From Romboutsia sedimentorum (GTDB lineage Bacteria > Bacillota > Clostridia > Peptostreptococcales > Peptostreptococcaceae): 64,000 nt of DNA. The stretch is taken from the NCBI RefSeq assembly GCF_030131845.1, contig NZ_JASKYM010000001.1, positions 496,001 to 560,000 of the forward strand, written 5' to 3'. Under the pieces are notes generated by a model that made no database searches, was not told the DNA's origin, and worked only from the letters and a program-made list of their open reading frames with translations. Positions 53,787 to 62,979 of the stretch are shown here, in pieces; position 1 is the stretch's first letter; every line of letters begins with the position of its first letter. The position numbers and the translations under genes were made by a program.

Positions 53787-55970
53787 TTATTTAGTAAATT
53801 TTATAACTATTTTAAATAAATCCCCATCAATACTTACATCAAACTCTCCACCTTGCAATTCAACAAAACTCTTAGCTATTGCAAGACCTAATCCACTTCC
53901 TTCTGTATTTCTTGACTTATCTCCTCTTACAAATCTTTCAACTAATTCATTTACATCAAAATTTATTTCATCTGCTGTCATATTTTTTAAAGATATTTCT
54001 ACATAATCATCTTTATCAAATATATCAATATATACTCTAGAACCTTCCATAGCATACTTAGTTATATTCACTAAAAGATTTTCAAAAACTCTAAACATAC
54101 GTTGACTATCTAATTTAAGTATAATTTTATCGCTTGGGAAGTTATTTCTTATATTTAATGATGAAGTTTTGATTTTATCATCTACTTCAAGTAAAGTTTG
54201 CTTCATAAGAGATACAATATCTACGTCTACAATATTTAAATTTACATTTCCACTATTAGCTTTGCTCACCTCAAATAAATCTTCTATTAGTTCTTGTAAT
54301 CTTTGAGATTTTCTATCTAAAGTATCTAAATATTTTTCACGTTTTTCTTCACTTAAATTTTTATCTTTTAATAAGTCTACATAAGTTATTATTGATGTCA
54401 AAGGAGTTTTTAAATCGTGACTTACATTTGATATAAGTTCTGTCTTCATCTTTTGACTTTTAACTTCTTCATCTACTGCTTTTTTAAAACCTTTTTGTAT
54501 GTTTCCTATTTCATCTTTTAATACATTAAAAGTACCTAAATCGTCATCTGTATTAACATCCAAGTTTCCATTACTTATTTCATTAGTTACCTTTAATAAA
54601 TTTGTATAATCATTTGTAATTTTATTGTATTGTTTTTTTATTATTACAAACAATACTACACTGTAAGCCGTTGCAACTAATATACCAAAGAACCACATAC
54701 TACACATTAAAGTTATAATCATAAAATTTATACATACTATAGTTATGATTTTTTTATTATCTTTTTTGTTGAGTTGTATATTGGTACACCATTTAAATAT
54801 TATTTGTATTTTATTTAGTATATACGCAAAAGTTTTATAAACTAAACATTTTTCTTTTATATAAGTTTTAAGTCCACTTTTGTATATATATTTTAATATC
54901 ATAATCCCTGCAAATACTACTGAAAATCCTACAAACCAATAAATAACATTTATTGAGTAAGTTAAAATATTTATAATATCTTTGCTAAATTGTAATTGTG
55001 CAAAGGTTAAGAGTTCTCCTTTTATAGATTTAATTATTAAAAGTTCTACACCTTGATATATGAAAGTAATACTTAAGGCTACCAATAATATTGCTATCTC
55101 TAAAGGTATATTCACTATTTTTCTAAATCCAACTAATTCTTTTATTTCTTTATACGGAATTAATACTCCTGCTAGTACTATAAATATCATTGCTATATTT
55201 GTATATACTCTAGATGCACTTGAATAAGCATAAATTTCTTCTTGATGCATGTAAGAAGTTATTCTATCAGATGTAGATATGTTTTTAGGCACTCCATATA
55301 CAAACTTCATATTTGTTATAGGCTTAATATCAAATCCATCTTGTAGATATCCTCTATTTAAAGGATTTTCTCTTTGTATACTTTGTATCAAATTTAATAC
55401 ATATTCTTTATTTGCACCATATATTTTTTCTATATTTACATTACCTTTGTCATCATAGTCTAATACCATATAAAAACTATATTTTTCTTTTAGTCCACTC
55501 ATCGTTTCACTAGAAATTTCTTTACTTGCTAAAGCATCTATTTTTCCTTTTGTTACTTGTTTTACTTCATTATTTTTTTTATTTACAGCATAATATTCTA
55601 AATTTTTAAAATTATAATTTAAATATTTATCAAAAGTATATATATCATCATCTAAATTTTCTAACTCATGCTTATAATCAGTAAATTGCTCATTAGTTTC
55701 TTTTGGAAGAGTCGATTCCAATATTACATCTGATGGTCTTAATTTTTTATCACCATCTTGTTCATACATTTTATAATATAAAGAATAATTTATTTTATTA
55801 ATGTCACTTAAAAAATTATCTTCTTCTTCAAAGATATTATATCCAAATTTTTCGCTATTCTTTTGTATTTTAGGATATGATAAACACATTCCTATAGATG
55901 CTATTAATATTATCGCTAGTACTACTATATTTATTATGTAATTATTGCTTTTCAATTTTGTATCCAACAC
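53787..55970 (-). CDS. Large VanS-like sensor histidine kinase
   Basis: The 727-residue protein has an N-terminal helix (about 12-32), a sensor region of about 210 residues and several further transmembrane segments (about 250-270, 285-308, 335-360, 410-455). A HAMP-like linker, HisKA with SNVSHDLKTPLTSIITYVDLL, and a HATPase ending GSGLGLAIAKSFVELQGGEF follow. It overlaps the response regulator by 29 bp. The start is GTG at 55970; TTG at 55967 or 55955 is also possible. Comparable clostridial pairs respond to cell-envelope stress; the signal here is unknown. Confidence 0.88.
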   Translation of the reverse strand: MLDTKLKSNNYIINIVVLAIILIASIGMCLSYPKIQKNSEKFGYNIFEEEDNFLSDINKINYSLYYKMYEQDGDKKLRPSDVILESTLPKETNEQFTDYKHELENLDDDIYTFDKYLNYNFKNLEYYAVNKKNNEVKQVTKGKIDALASKEISSETMSGLKEKYSFYMVLDYDDKGNVNIEKIYGANKEYVLNLIQSIQRENPLNRGYLQDGFDIKPITNMKFVYGVPKNISTSDRITSYMHQEEIYAYSSASRVYTNIAMIFIVLAGVLIPYKEIKELVGFRKIVNIPLEIAILLVALSITFIYQGVELLIIKSIKGELLTFAQLQFSKDIINILTYSINVIYWFVGFSVVFAGIMILKYIYKSGLKTYIKEKCLVYKTFAYILNKIQIIFKWCTNIQLNKKDNKKIITIVCINFMIITLMCSMWFFGILVATAYSVVLFVIIKKQYNKITNDYTNLLKVTNEISNGNLDVNTDDDLGTFNVLKDEIGNIQKGFKKAVDEEVKSQKMKTELISNVSHDLKTPLTSIITYVDLLKDKNLSEEKREKYLDTLDRKSQRLQELIEDLFEVSKANSGNVNLNIVDVDIVSLMKQTLLEVDDKIKTSSLNIRNNFPSDKIILKLDSQRMFRVFENLLVNITKYAMEGSRVYIDIFDKDDYVEISLKNMTADEINFDVNELVERFVRGDKSRNTEGSGLGLAIAKSFVELQGGEFDVSIDGDLFKIVIKFTK

Positions 55971-56646
55971 CCCACACCACCTTTAAATATTTAGGATTTT
56001 TAGGGTTCACTTCTATCTTTTCTCTTATATTTCTTACATGAACCATTATTGTATCCGTGTTTACTGCTCTTTCTTTCCAAACTCTTTCATATATTTCATC
56101 TGCACAAAATACTCTTCCTGGATTTTGCATAAGTAAATTTAATATTTTAAACTCTATTGGAGTAGTTTTTATTATAGTCCCATCTACACTTACTTCTTTA
56201 GTATTTATATCTAATTCTAATCCGCCTATAGTAAATGAATTTTTGTTTTCATCGCTTTTTTTAACCATATTTAAAAACTTACTATATCTTCTAAGTTGTG
56301 AATTTACTCTTGCTAAAAGCTCAAAAGGCTTAAATGGTTTACTTACATAATCGTCAGCCCCAATATTAAGCCCTGTTATTTTGTCTATTTCCTCTGACTT
56401 AGCTGACAGCATTATTATTGGAAAATCATAATTTTCTCTAACTTTCATAGTAAAAGTTATTCCATCCATCTTTGGCATCATTATATCTACTATTGCTAAA
56501 TGTATATTTTCTTTTTCTAAAATTTCTAGCCCTTCAACACCGTTGTTACCAATAAAAACTTTATATCCTTGATTTAACAAGTATGCTTCTATTGCTATTG
56601 CTATATCCTGTTCATCTTCTACTACTAAAATATTATATTTGTTCAT
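55942..56646 (-). CDS. OmpR/VanR-family response regulator
   Basis: From ATG 56646 (after GGGGGAGAAA) the protein starts MNKYNILVVEDEQDIAIAIEAYLLNQGYKV. The phospho-acceptor lies in LAIVDIMMPKMDGITF (about residue 53), followed by MLSAKSE and YVSKPFKPFELLARV. The winged helix has TTPIEFKILNLLMQNPGRVFCADEIYERVW and DTIMVHVRNIREKIE. It forms an overlapping pair with the large kinase downstream. An upstream in-frame ATG at 56676 would add ten residues without a ribosome site. Confidence 0.92.
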   Translation of the reverse strand: MNKYNILVVEDEQDIAIAIEAYLLNQGYKVFIGNNGVEGLEILEKENIHLAIVDIMMPKMDGITFTMKVRENYDFPIIMLSAKSEEIDKITGLNIGADDYVSKPFKPFELLARVNSQLRRYSKFLNMVKKSDENKNSFTIGGLELDINTKEVSVDGTIIKTTPIEFKILNLLMQNPGRVFCADEIYERVWKERAVNTDTIMVHVRNIREKIEVNPKNPKYLKVVWGVGYKIEKQ

Positions 56647-56815
56647 TTTCTCCCCCATTTTATTACATTTTTTCATAATTATATAATATCATAGGTTACT
56701 TTTTTATTATCAAGTTTCATACCTCCTTTATTTAGATTTTCTATATTTATATAATAAATTTAATTTTTAAAGATATATTGTATATAAATCTAAAGAGTTT
56801 CTAAAGAATTCAAAA

Positions 56816-56855
56816 AAAAAATATTACTAGAGTTTTTATTTCTAGTAATATTTTT
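56816..56855 (-). terminator. Terminator of the M28 peptidase gene
   Basis: A 15-bp stem (AAAAATATTACTAGA region with its complement) is followed by T residues on the minus strand and an A-rich run on the other side. Confidence 0.8.
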
Positions 56856-56899
56856 ATTCATATTATATTTTAACAAATCTATATGTTTTTTTATTAAGA

Positions 56900-58795
56900 T
56901 TAGTTTTTAAATATGTTTACTAACTTATTAAATGCATCCTCACTAACATTTCCTCCAACTTGAGTTATCTTTTTAGTATTTTTAGATGATAGCGCACTTT
57001 CTTGTGTATTATCTAATTGATTTCCTACTATAACAATTGGAGAATCTTCTTTAGCTGCTAATACACCCACTGATAAAGCATCTATTAAATCGCTTTGATT
57101 TTTCATTCCATCTTTTGCAACAAATATATTATTTAATTCTTTATTTGTATAGAAAGTTTTTAAAATAACTAAATTTGTTTCACTTCTGTTTTCTCCACCT
57201 AATCTTTTTGCATTAGGTAACTTATTTTCGACTTCATTTGAAACAGCACCTTCTTTTCCTATAACATAAGAAGCTTTGATATTCTTACTTTTTATAAAAA
57301 TGTCAGATACTTTTATTCCTTCATTCGGTGAAGATAATACTATTGGCATATTTTTATTAGCTGCAATTGGTGCTATTGAAACTGCATCAGGTAATCCAGT
57401 TACTCCATTTACTACTGCTATCTCAGATATATCTCCTAAATTTTTAGCTAGTTCTAATGAAGTTTCATATCTAGTTTCTCCACTTATTCTATCTACATTA
57501 ATATTCATAGATTTTAATTGTGATACTATATTGTCTGATACCACACTACTTCCACCTATAACATAAACATTTTTAGCTTTTAATCTGCTTATTTCTTTTT
57601 TAGTTTCATCATTTAATTTATTTGACTCTGTTAAAAGTATTGGAGCATTTTTTGACTTTGCAAAAGGAGTTGCTGAAATAGCATCTGCCATAGCACTTGA
57701 ATTTACAATCACTACATTATCAGAATTATTCCATCCTCTGTTGCTTATTTTTACTGCAGTTGAATATCTTGTATCCCCTATAAGCTTATTTTCAGTTAAA
57801 GGAGGGTTTAATTTTAACAATAATTGTGGTAAAAGAGTACAATATTTTTTTATTGTATTTTTACCATGATCTCCCCATTTATTTTCAATAAATGTCAAGT
57901 CATCTCTTTGTGGGTTATGCATTACTTCACCAGATTCAGTTTCATAAGCTCCAGAACTTCCATCCTCTGGGTGTTTTTGATCATCTAATACTTCCCAGTT
58001 TGCAGCTTCAAAGTATAAGTATGGTACAAAATTTTTAAAACTAGCATGATCACTCCAGTTTCCTGTTGAAGGTGATGGATAATCATAATTTAATTTTGTA
58101 TCATTTAAGTGCATATCTAAATTTAAATCTTTTGCTATTTCCATAGCTTGTTGTACTGGCCATGTGTTTTCTACTTTATCAGTAACTTCATTATAATTTC
58201 CACTATACATATAGCTAAATGTTCCGGCTAAAATAGAATCCATATTCACCATATAAAGTGTATTATTTTTCTCTTCTTGTGTCATTTTTTCTACATAAGC
58301 CTTAGAACCATTAAGGCCTCCTTCTTCAGATCCAAAGAATACAAATTTAATTGTATAAGGAGTTTTTACATTAATCATTCTTATCGCTGTTTCTAAATTT
58401 ACAACAGTACCAGAACCATTATCATCTACTCCTGCAGTTCCTACACTATCATAGTGAGCACCAACTACAACTTCTTTGTTAGAATCACCTGGCTTTGTTA
58501 CAACAACATTTTGGCTGTTTCGTTTTTCCCCAGTTTTTGTAGTAAACTCAAATGGTTGAATACTAACTTCATATCCAGCCGCTTCAAGTTTTTCTTTTAT
58601 GTAATTAGATGCTTCAAGTTCTACTTTACTTCCTGGTGTTCTCTGTCTAAGATTTTTATCAATATGCTTTAAAGTATCGTATGCATATTCACCATAATCC
58701 CCTAATTTTTCTTCTGCAAATACTGTCATTTTACTTGGAAATAAATTAAATGCTATTAGTAAAGCTACTAACATTGAAAATAATTTCTTTTTCAT
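56900..58795 (-). CDS. Secreted M28-family metallopeptidase with three CWB2 repeats
   Basis: After a Sec signal (residues 1-27) a Zn-aminopeptidase domain spans about 35-330. Ligands and catalytic residues are visible: VVGAHYDSVGTAGVDDNGSG (His, Asp), FGSEEGGLNGS (Glu pair), VNMDSILAG (Asp) and NWSDHASF (His). Three CWB2 repeats (about 340-631) begin DTRYSTAVKIS, ETRYETSLELA and ENRSETNLVIL and attach the enzyme to the S-layer/cell-wall polymer. It should trim N-terminal residues from extracellular peptides. An amino-acid-binding lipoprotein gene 41 bp upstream suggests coupled peptide degradation and uptake. Confidence 0.92.
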   Translation of the reverse strand: MKKKLFSMLVALLIAFNLFPSKMTVFAEEKLGDYGEYAYDTLKHIDKNLRQRTPGSKVELEASNYIKEKLEAAGYEVSIQPFEFTTKTGEKRNSQNVVVTKPGDSNKEVVVGAHYDSVGTAGVDDNGSGTVVNLETAIRMINVKTPYTIKFVFFGSEEGGLNGSKAYVEKMTQEEKNNTLYMVNMDSILAGTFSYMYSGNYNEVTDKVENTWPVQQAMEIAKDLNLDMHLNDTKLNYDYPSPSTGNWSDHASFKNFVPYLYFEAANWEVLDDQKHPEDGSSGAYETESGEVMHNPQRDDLTFIENKWGDHGKNTIKKYCTLLPQLLLKLNPPLTENKLIGDTRYSTAVKISNRGWNNSDNVVIVNSSAMADAISATPFAKSKNAPILLTESNKLNDETKKEISRLKAKNVYVIGGSSVVSDNIVSQLKSMNINVDRISGETRYETSLELAKNLGDISEIAVVNGVTGLPDAVSIAPIAANKNMPIVLSSPNEGIKVSDIFIKSKNIKASYVIGKEGAVSNEVENKLPNAKRLGGENRSETNLVILKTFYTNKELNNIFVAKDGMKNQSDLIDALSVGVLAAKEDSPIVIVGNQLDNTQESALSSKNTKKITQVGGNVSEDAFNKLVNIFKN

Positions 58796-58836
58796 ACTAA
58801 TCCTCCTATTGTAATTTTTTATATTAATATATTTTT

Positions 58837-59634
58837 TTATTGAGATAAGTTAGTTGCTTCCTCAACTAGTTTTTGTATTTTGTTTCCTTTTTTTAATGAA
58901 TCTAAAATTTCATTAGTTTTTTTAACTAAAGAATAATCATCTGATTTTTTAGTTGCTATTGCAGACTTATCATCTTTAGATTCGCCTAAATCTATATTTG
59001 AATAAACTATATCTGGATATTCTTTTAAATAACCAGTAACTGCATATTTACTAACTACAACTGCATCGATATTTGAATTTTTAAGTTCTAATACTACATC
59101 TGGTATTTTTGAAAGAGCCTTTATATTTGTAGCTTCTATAACATCCTTTGCAAATCCTTCTTGAGTTGAAGCTTTTTGAACTCCTATTCTAAGATTTTTT
59201 AAACTTTCTACAGTTTTATATTTTTCTAAATCATCTTTTTTAACTAAAACAACATTTTCTCCGTTATAATAAACATCTGTAAAGTTTACACTCTTTTTTC
59301 TTTCCTCTGTTGGGTTCATTCCTGCAACTATCATATCTATATTTTGAGATTTTAATGCTGGCAATAATCCATCAAATTTCATGTCTTTTATTTCTAAATC
59401 TACACCTATCTCCTTGGCAATCTCTTTTGCCATTTCCATTTCAAATCCTACAATGGTATCTTTTCCATCTATTTTTTTGTGGAATTCATATGGTGGGTAG
59501 TCTGCACTTGTACCTATTATTAGTTTACCTTTTTGTTTTATTTCTTCTAACTGACTACTTTCATCTTTTGAAGAACACCCTACTAAACTTAAACTTAAAA
59601 CTCCTACTAAAATTCCTAATGCTGCTTTTTTCAT
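58837..59634 (-). CDS. Second polar amino-acid-binding lipoprotein (paralogue)
   Basis: Like 38909-39706 it has 265 residues and the same lipoprotein signal (MKKAALGILVGVLSLSLVGC) and binding-domain motifs (LIIGTSADYPPYEF, GFEMEMAKEIAKEIGVDLEIKDMKFDGLLPAL). Here no permease or ATPase follows; the next gene is the M28 peptidase. It probably feeds the ABC transporter at 37434-38890. The leader, promoter and 5' UTR are duplicated with it, so both copies answer to the same tRNA. A few pocket-region changes (for example NPTEERKKS for SPTEERKKA) could alter affinity. Confidence 0.93.
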   Translation of the reverse strand: MKKAALGILVGVLSLSLVGCSSKDESSQLEEIKQKGKLIIGTSADYPPYEFHKKIDGKDTIVGFEMEMAKEIAKEIGVDLEIKDMKFDGLLPALKSQNIDMIVAGMNPTEERKKSVNFTDVYYNGENVVLVKKDDLEKYKTVESLKNLRIGVQKASTQEGFAKDVIEATNIKALSKIPDVVLELKNSNIDAVVVSKYAVTGYLKEYPDIVYSNIDLGESKDDKSAIATKKSDDYSLVKKTNEILDSLKKGNKIQKLVEEATNLSQ

Positions 59635-59723
59635 AATATTACCTCCTATTTGTTATTGATTATTATTTGATAATACAATTTTAGTTGTATCCCACTTCCC
59701 AAGACCTAGCTTATTTAGATATA

Positions 59724-60060
59724 AAAAAAGCCCCTTAGCCTAAAGGCTAAGAGACGAATTTATCCGTGGTACCACTCTTATTGATAAGCAACAATAATTA
59801 TAGCTACACGAATTAAACAAAAATAATATATTTCTGTATTAAAAAAGTCCCTTGGCTATAAAGCCAAGAGACGAAAATTTCCGCGTTACCACTCTTATTG
59901 ATAAGTATACTTATCCTCTCAATCTCTTAAGGCGAGAACACCTATTGCCATACTATTATTTCAAGCAATCTCCTCCAAAGCTCTCTTCTCAATAAACTTC
60001 ATTATTAGGCTCACACCAACCCCAACTCGCTGAAATTCCATTTAGTGTTACTCTCTTTTT
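59724..60060 (-). ncRNA. Paralogous T-box leader with two antiterminator/terminator modules
   Basis: It has the same order as at 39796-40135: Stem I (about 60056-59966) with AGCGAG, GGTGTGAGCC and GAAGAGAGC; module 1 T-box at 59881-59892 and terminator at 59847-59872; module 2 T-box at 59764-59775 and terminator at 59730-59755 with seven T. Both antiterminators keep AAGAG/CTCTT pairing and the TGGT bulge. Stem I helices differ from the paralogue at several positions while the specifier region is identical. In the 808-bp space 59635-60442 the leader and its promoter occupy 59724-60124. Then come about 200 bp with nothing visible and the Pho-box-like repeat. Confidence 0.88.
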
Positions 60061-60096
60061 CTTAGGATTTATTGTAATTATTTGTTAATTAATATA

Positions 60097-60124
60097 ATTA
60101 TAATTGATTTGCAAAAATTGTCAA
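60097..60124 (-). promoter_or_regulatory. Promoter of the second T-box leader
   Basis: TTGACA (60119-60124) and TATAAT (60097-60102) on the minus strand are 16 bp apart, exactly as in the paralogous leader. Confidence 0.8.
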
Positions 60125-60329
60125 CTATTTTATATACAGTATATTAATTTTAATTTATTTTATATAATTATCCGTATACTCATACTAAAAACACCCTACA
60201 ATATAAAGAGATATTTTTTAGTAGATTCTTTACATGGTGTGTTATAAATTAATATTTTTTATAATTTCATTTAATTTTTTTACATATTTTTTAGATATAA
60301 ATATATTTTTTTTTACATAATCTATATTT

Positions 60330-60346
60330 TTAACATTCTCTTAACA
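60330..60346 (+). promoter_or_regulatory. Pho-box-like direct repeat upstream of the Na/Pi cotransporter
   Basis: TTAACA-N5-TTAACA (60330-60346, 11-bp period) matches the PhoP box of Firmicutes (TTAACA-like repeats with 5-bp spacers). A TATTAT -10 candidate lies 20 bp downstream at 60367-60372. It would make the transporter inducible by phosphate starvation. Confidence 0.5.
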
Positions 60347-60442
60347 TAATTTATCAAATTTTCTGTTATTATGTTATTGTATGCAAAAAAACAAAATAAA
60401 ATATACATAATAAAATCATTTTATTCTTAGGAGGCGTCAATA

Positions 60443-62071
60443 TTGTCTATATTTATAAGCCTTATTGGAGGGCTTGGACTTTTTCTTTATGGTATGAACC
60501 TAATGGGAGAAGGACTTCAAAAATCAACAGGACCTAAACTCGAGAAAGCTATAGAACTTTTAACTAGCAATGTAGTTATGGGTGTTTTAGTAGGTGCTAT
60601 TGTTACAGGTATTATACAAAGTAGTGGTGCTACAACTGTAATGGTTGTTGGATTTGTTAATGCTGGAATAATGACATTATTCCAAGCAATCGGAGTTATA
60701 ATGGGTGCAAATATTGGTACTACTGTAACAGCTCAGTTAGTATCATTTGATGCTAGTATATTATCATCAATAGCACTTGGAGTAGGTATTGTTTTATACA
60801 TGATTGGTTCAAAATCTAAACCAAACCTTAAAAATATATCGGAAATACTTATAGGATTCGCTATTTTATTTATAGGTATGGAATTTATGAAAGATGCTGT
60901 TGCCCCATTATCTGAATATGAAGGTTTTAGAAATATATTAACAGGACTTGCAGACCATCCATTACTGGCTTTACTTGCTGGATTTGCGATGACTACTTGT
61001 CTACAAAGTTCAAGCGCGTCTATGGGTATATTAATAGCTTTATCGTCTCAAGGTTTAATACCTTTAGCTGGAGCACTACCTATATTATATGGAGATAACA
61101 TTGGTAGTTGTACTACATCACTTATCTCAAGTTTTGGTGCAAATAAAAATGCTAAAAGAGCAGCATTAATGCATTTATGCTTTAATGTAATTGGTACTAT
61201 GTTATTTATGCTTATACTTAACAAGCCTATTACTATGATAGTTACACATTTAGATCCAACAGACACAGCTAGACAAATAGCAAACTCTCATTCATTATTT
61301 AACTTAGCAAATGTATGTATCTTATTACCATTTTCTAAATATATAGTTAAGTTAGCTCTATTCCTTATACCGGATAAAAATGATGAAGATGAATATGATA
61401 GCCGTATAACTAAATATCTAGATGAGAGAATGTTAGAAACTCCATCTATAGCTTTTGGTAATACAATAAGAGAAACTCTTAGAATGGGAAATAAAGCTAA
61501 AAAAAGTTTTACTTGTTCTATGAATGCTTTACTTGAAAAATCTGAAGAAGATGCAAATGAAACATTTGAAAAAGAAAAAATATTAGACCAGCAACAAAAA
61601 AAGGTATTAGATTATTTAATTAAATTATCTAATAAAACTTTAGATGATAAAATGAGATTTTCTCTAGATTTATTATTCCACACAGTAAATGATATAGAAA
61701 GAGTTGGAGATTTATCTGAAAACATAGCAGAATTAGCTCAATTATCTATTAAAACTAAAGCTGTCGTTTCAGATAATGCTACATCTGAAGTAGTTGATAT
61801 GTATGAAAAAGTTTTAAAAGCATATACATTATCTCTTGATGCAATGAAACAAAATAATATTGCTCTTGCAAAAGATGTTTTAAAAATAGAAGATGAAGTA
61901 AATGCTTTAGACAAACTATACAGAAGCAATCACATGAACAGATTAAACAAACATTCATGTAGTATAGATTCAGGTATAATCTACTTAGATTTATTAACTA
62001 ATCTTGAAAGAATATCTGACCACTCTGCTAGTATAGCTAAAAGAGTTTTAAAAGTTAATCAAGCACTTTAA
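60443..62071 (+). CDS. Na/Pi cotransporter family protein with PhoU-like domain
   Basis: Translation starts at TTG after AGGAGGCG. The first 310 residues are membrane-embedded with two inverted Na_Pi_cotrans repeats carrying the hallmark Gln-Ser-Ser motifs: IIQSSGATTVMVVGFVNAG and CLQSSSASMGILIAL. The C-terminal part (about 340-542) is a helical PhoU-like domain (DLLFHTVNDIERVGDLSENIAELA, LLTNLERISDHSASIAKRVL) with the E/D metal-binding pattern. It imports phosphate with sodium. It is a single gene, possibly under PhoP control. Confidence 0.92.
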   Translation: MSIFISLIGGLGLFLYGMNLMGEGLQKSTGPKLEKAIELLTSNVVMGVLVGAIVTGIIQSSGATTVMVVGFVNAGIMTLFQAIGVIMGANIGTTVTAQLVSFDASILSSIALGVGIVLYMIGSKSKPNLKNISEILIGFAILFIGMEFMKDAVAPLSEYEGFRNILTGLADHPLLALLAGFAMTTCLQSSSASMGILIALSSQGLIPLAGALPILYGDNIGSCTTSLISSFGANKNAKRAALMHLCFNVIGTMLFMLILNKPITMIVTHLDPTDTARQIANSHSLFNLANVCILLPFSKYIVKLALFLIPDKNDEDEYDSRITKYLDERMLETPSIAFGNTIRETLRMGNKAKKSFTCSMNALLEKSEEDANETFEKEKILDQQQKKVLDYLIKLSNKTLDDKMRFSLDLLFHTVNDIERVGDLSENIAELAQLSIKTKAVVSDNATSEVVDMYEKVLKAYTLSLDAMKQNNIALAKDVLKIEDEVNALDKLYRSNHMNRLNKHSCSIDSGIIYLDLLTNLERISDHSASIAKRVLKVNQAL

Positions 62072-62076
62072 TATAC

Positions 62077-62105
62077 AAAAAGAGCCTAGGAAACTAGGCT
62101 CTTTT
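62077..62105. terminator. Bidirectional terminator between Na/Pi and SDR genes
   Basis: A 12-bp stem (AAAAGAGCCTAG type) with a GAAA tetraloop has A- and T-tracts on either side. Confidence 0.92.
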
Positions 62106-62107
62106 AA

Positions 62108-62827
62108 TTAATCTTCTTGCTTAGTCTTTGCTATAACTATTTCTCTTATACAAACATCTTGTGGTTGATTATATGCAAAGTCTATACAACTAGCTATTTG
62201 TTGTGGGTCTAATCCACTTTCAATACTTTTTTTCCACTCATTATAATTAGATTTTATGTTTTCATCACTTGTATGAGATAATAGTGGTGTTTCTACTACT
62301 CCAGGAGCTATAGTTATGACTCTAACATTGCTACTTGCTACTTCTTTTCTTATATTTTCAGTTATTGCATGAACTGCAAATTTTGTACCACAATATACTG
62401 CATGATTGTCAAAAGTTTTTCTTCCAGCTATAGAACTTATATTTATTATAGTTCCTTCATTTCTACTTACCATATCTTTTAAAACGATGTTAGTTCCTGT
62501 TAATATTCCTTTTATATTAACATCTATCATATCATTCCATTCATTAAAGCTTTGTTCTTTTGGGTCACCTAATAACATTATTCCTGCACAATTTATTAAA
62601 CAATCAACCTTACCAAATTTAGATTCAGCTTCTTTTATAGCTTCTTGCATCTTTTCTAAATCTGTAACATCAACTGATTTACATAATGAATTTTGAAGTT
62701 CTAATTCTTCCATTTTATCTAATCTTCTAGATAATAATAATACAGGATGATTATTTTTAGAAAACTGTTTTGCTATTGTTTTTCCTATTCCTGAACTTGC
62801 TCCTGTTATAACTACTAATTTTTTCAT
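62108..62827 (-). CDS. SDR-family NAD(P)-dependent oxidoreductase
   Basis: This 239-residue classical short-chain dehydrogenase has the cofactor motif TGASSGIG (about 8-15). Further motifs are the NCAGIM strand near 85, the catalytic Ser in IINISSIAG, Tyr-x-x-x-Lys in YCGTKFA near 150, and PGVVETPL. It resembles YdfG/Yqjq-like 3-hydroxy acid or serine dehydrogenases, but the substrate is not defined. It is transcribed divergently from an HxlR regulator that probably controls it. Confidence 0.9.
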   Translation of the reverse strand: MKKLVVITGASSGIGKTIAKQFSKNNHPVLLLSRRLDKMEELELQNSLCKSVDVTDLEKMQEAIKEAESKFGKVDCLINCAGIMLLGDPKEQSFNEWNDMIDVNIKGILTGTNIVLKDMVSRNEGTIINISSIAGRKTFDNHAVYCGTKFAVHAITENIRKEVASSNVRVITIAPGVVETPLLSHTSDENIKSNYNEWKKSIESGLDPQQIASCIDFAYNQPQDVCIREIVIAKTKQED

Positions 62828-62904
62828 AATTACCCTCCATTTATTAAAATGATTTTTATGGTATAATTATATCTAAACTAATGTTTTATTTTAAGTACGC
62901 ACAT

Positions 62905-62936
62905 AATAGTTACATAGTGAAATGAAAGTAACTATT
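62905..62936. promoter_or_regulatory. Candidate HxlR operator
   Basis: AATAGTTAC and GTAACTATT form a perfect 9-bp inverted repeat with a 14-bp spacer in the 152-bp divergent SDR-HxlR region. Confidence 0.55.
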
Positions 62937-62979
62937 GTATAATTTCAGTAGTTTTAATTTAGCTTTATGGAGGAATTTT

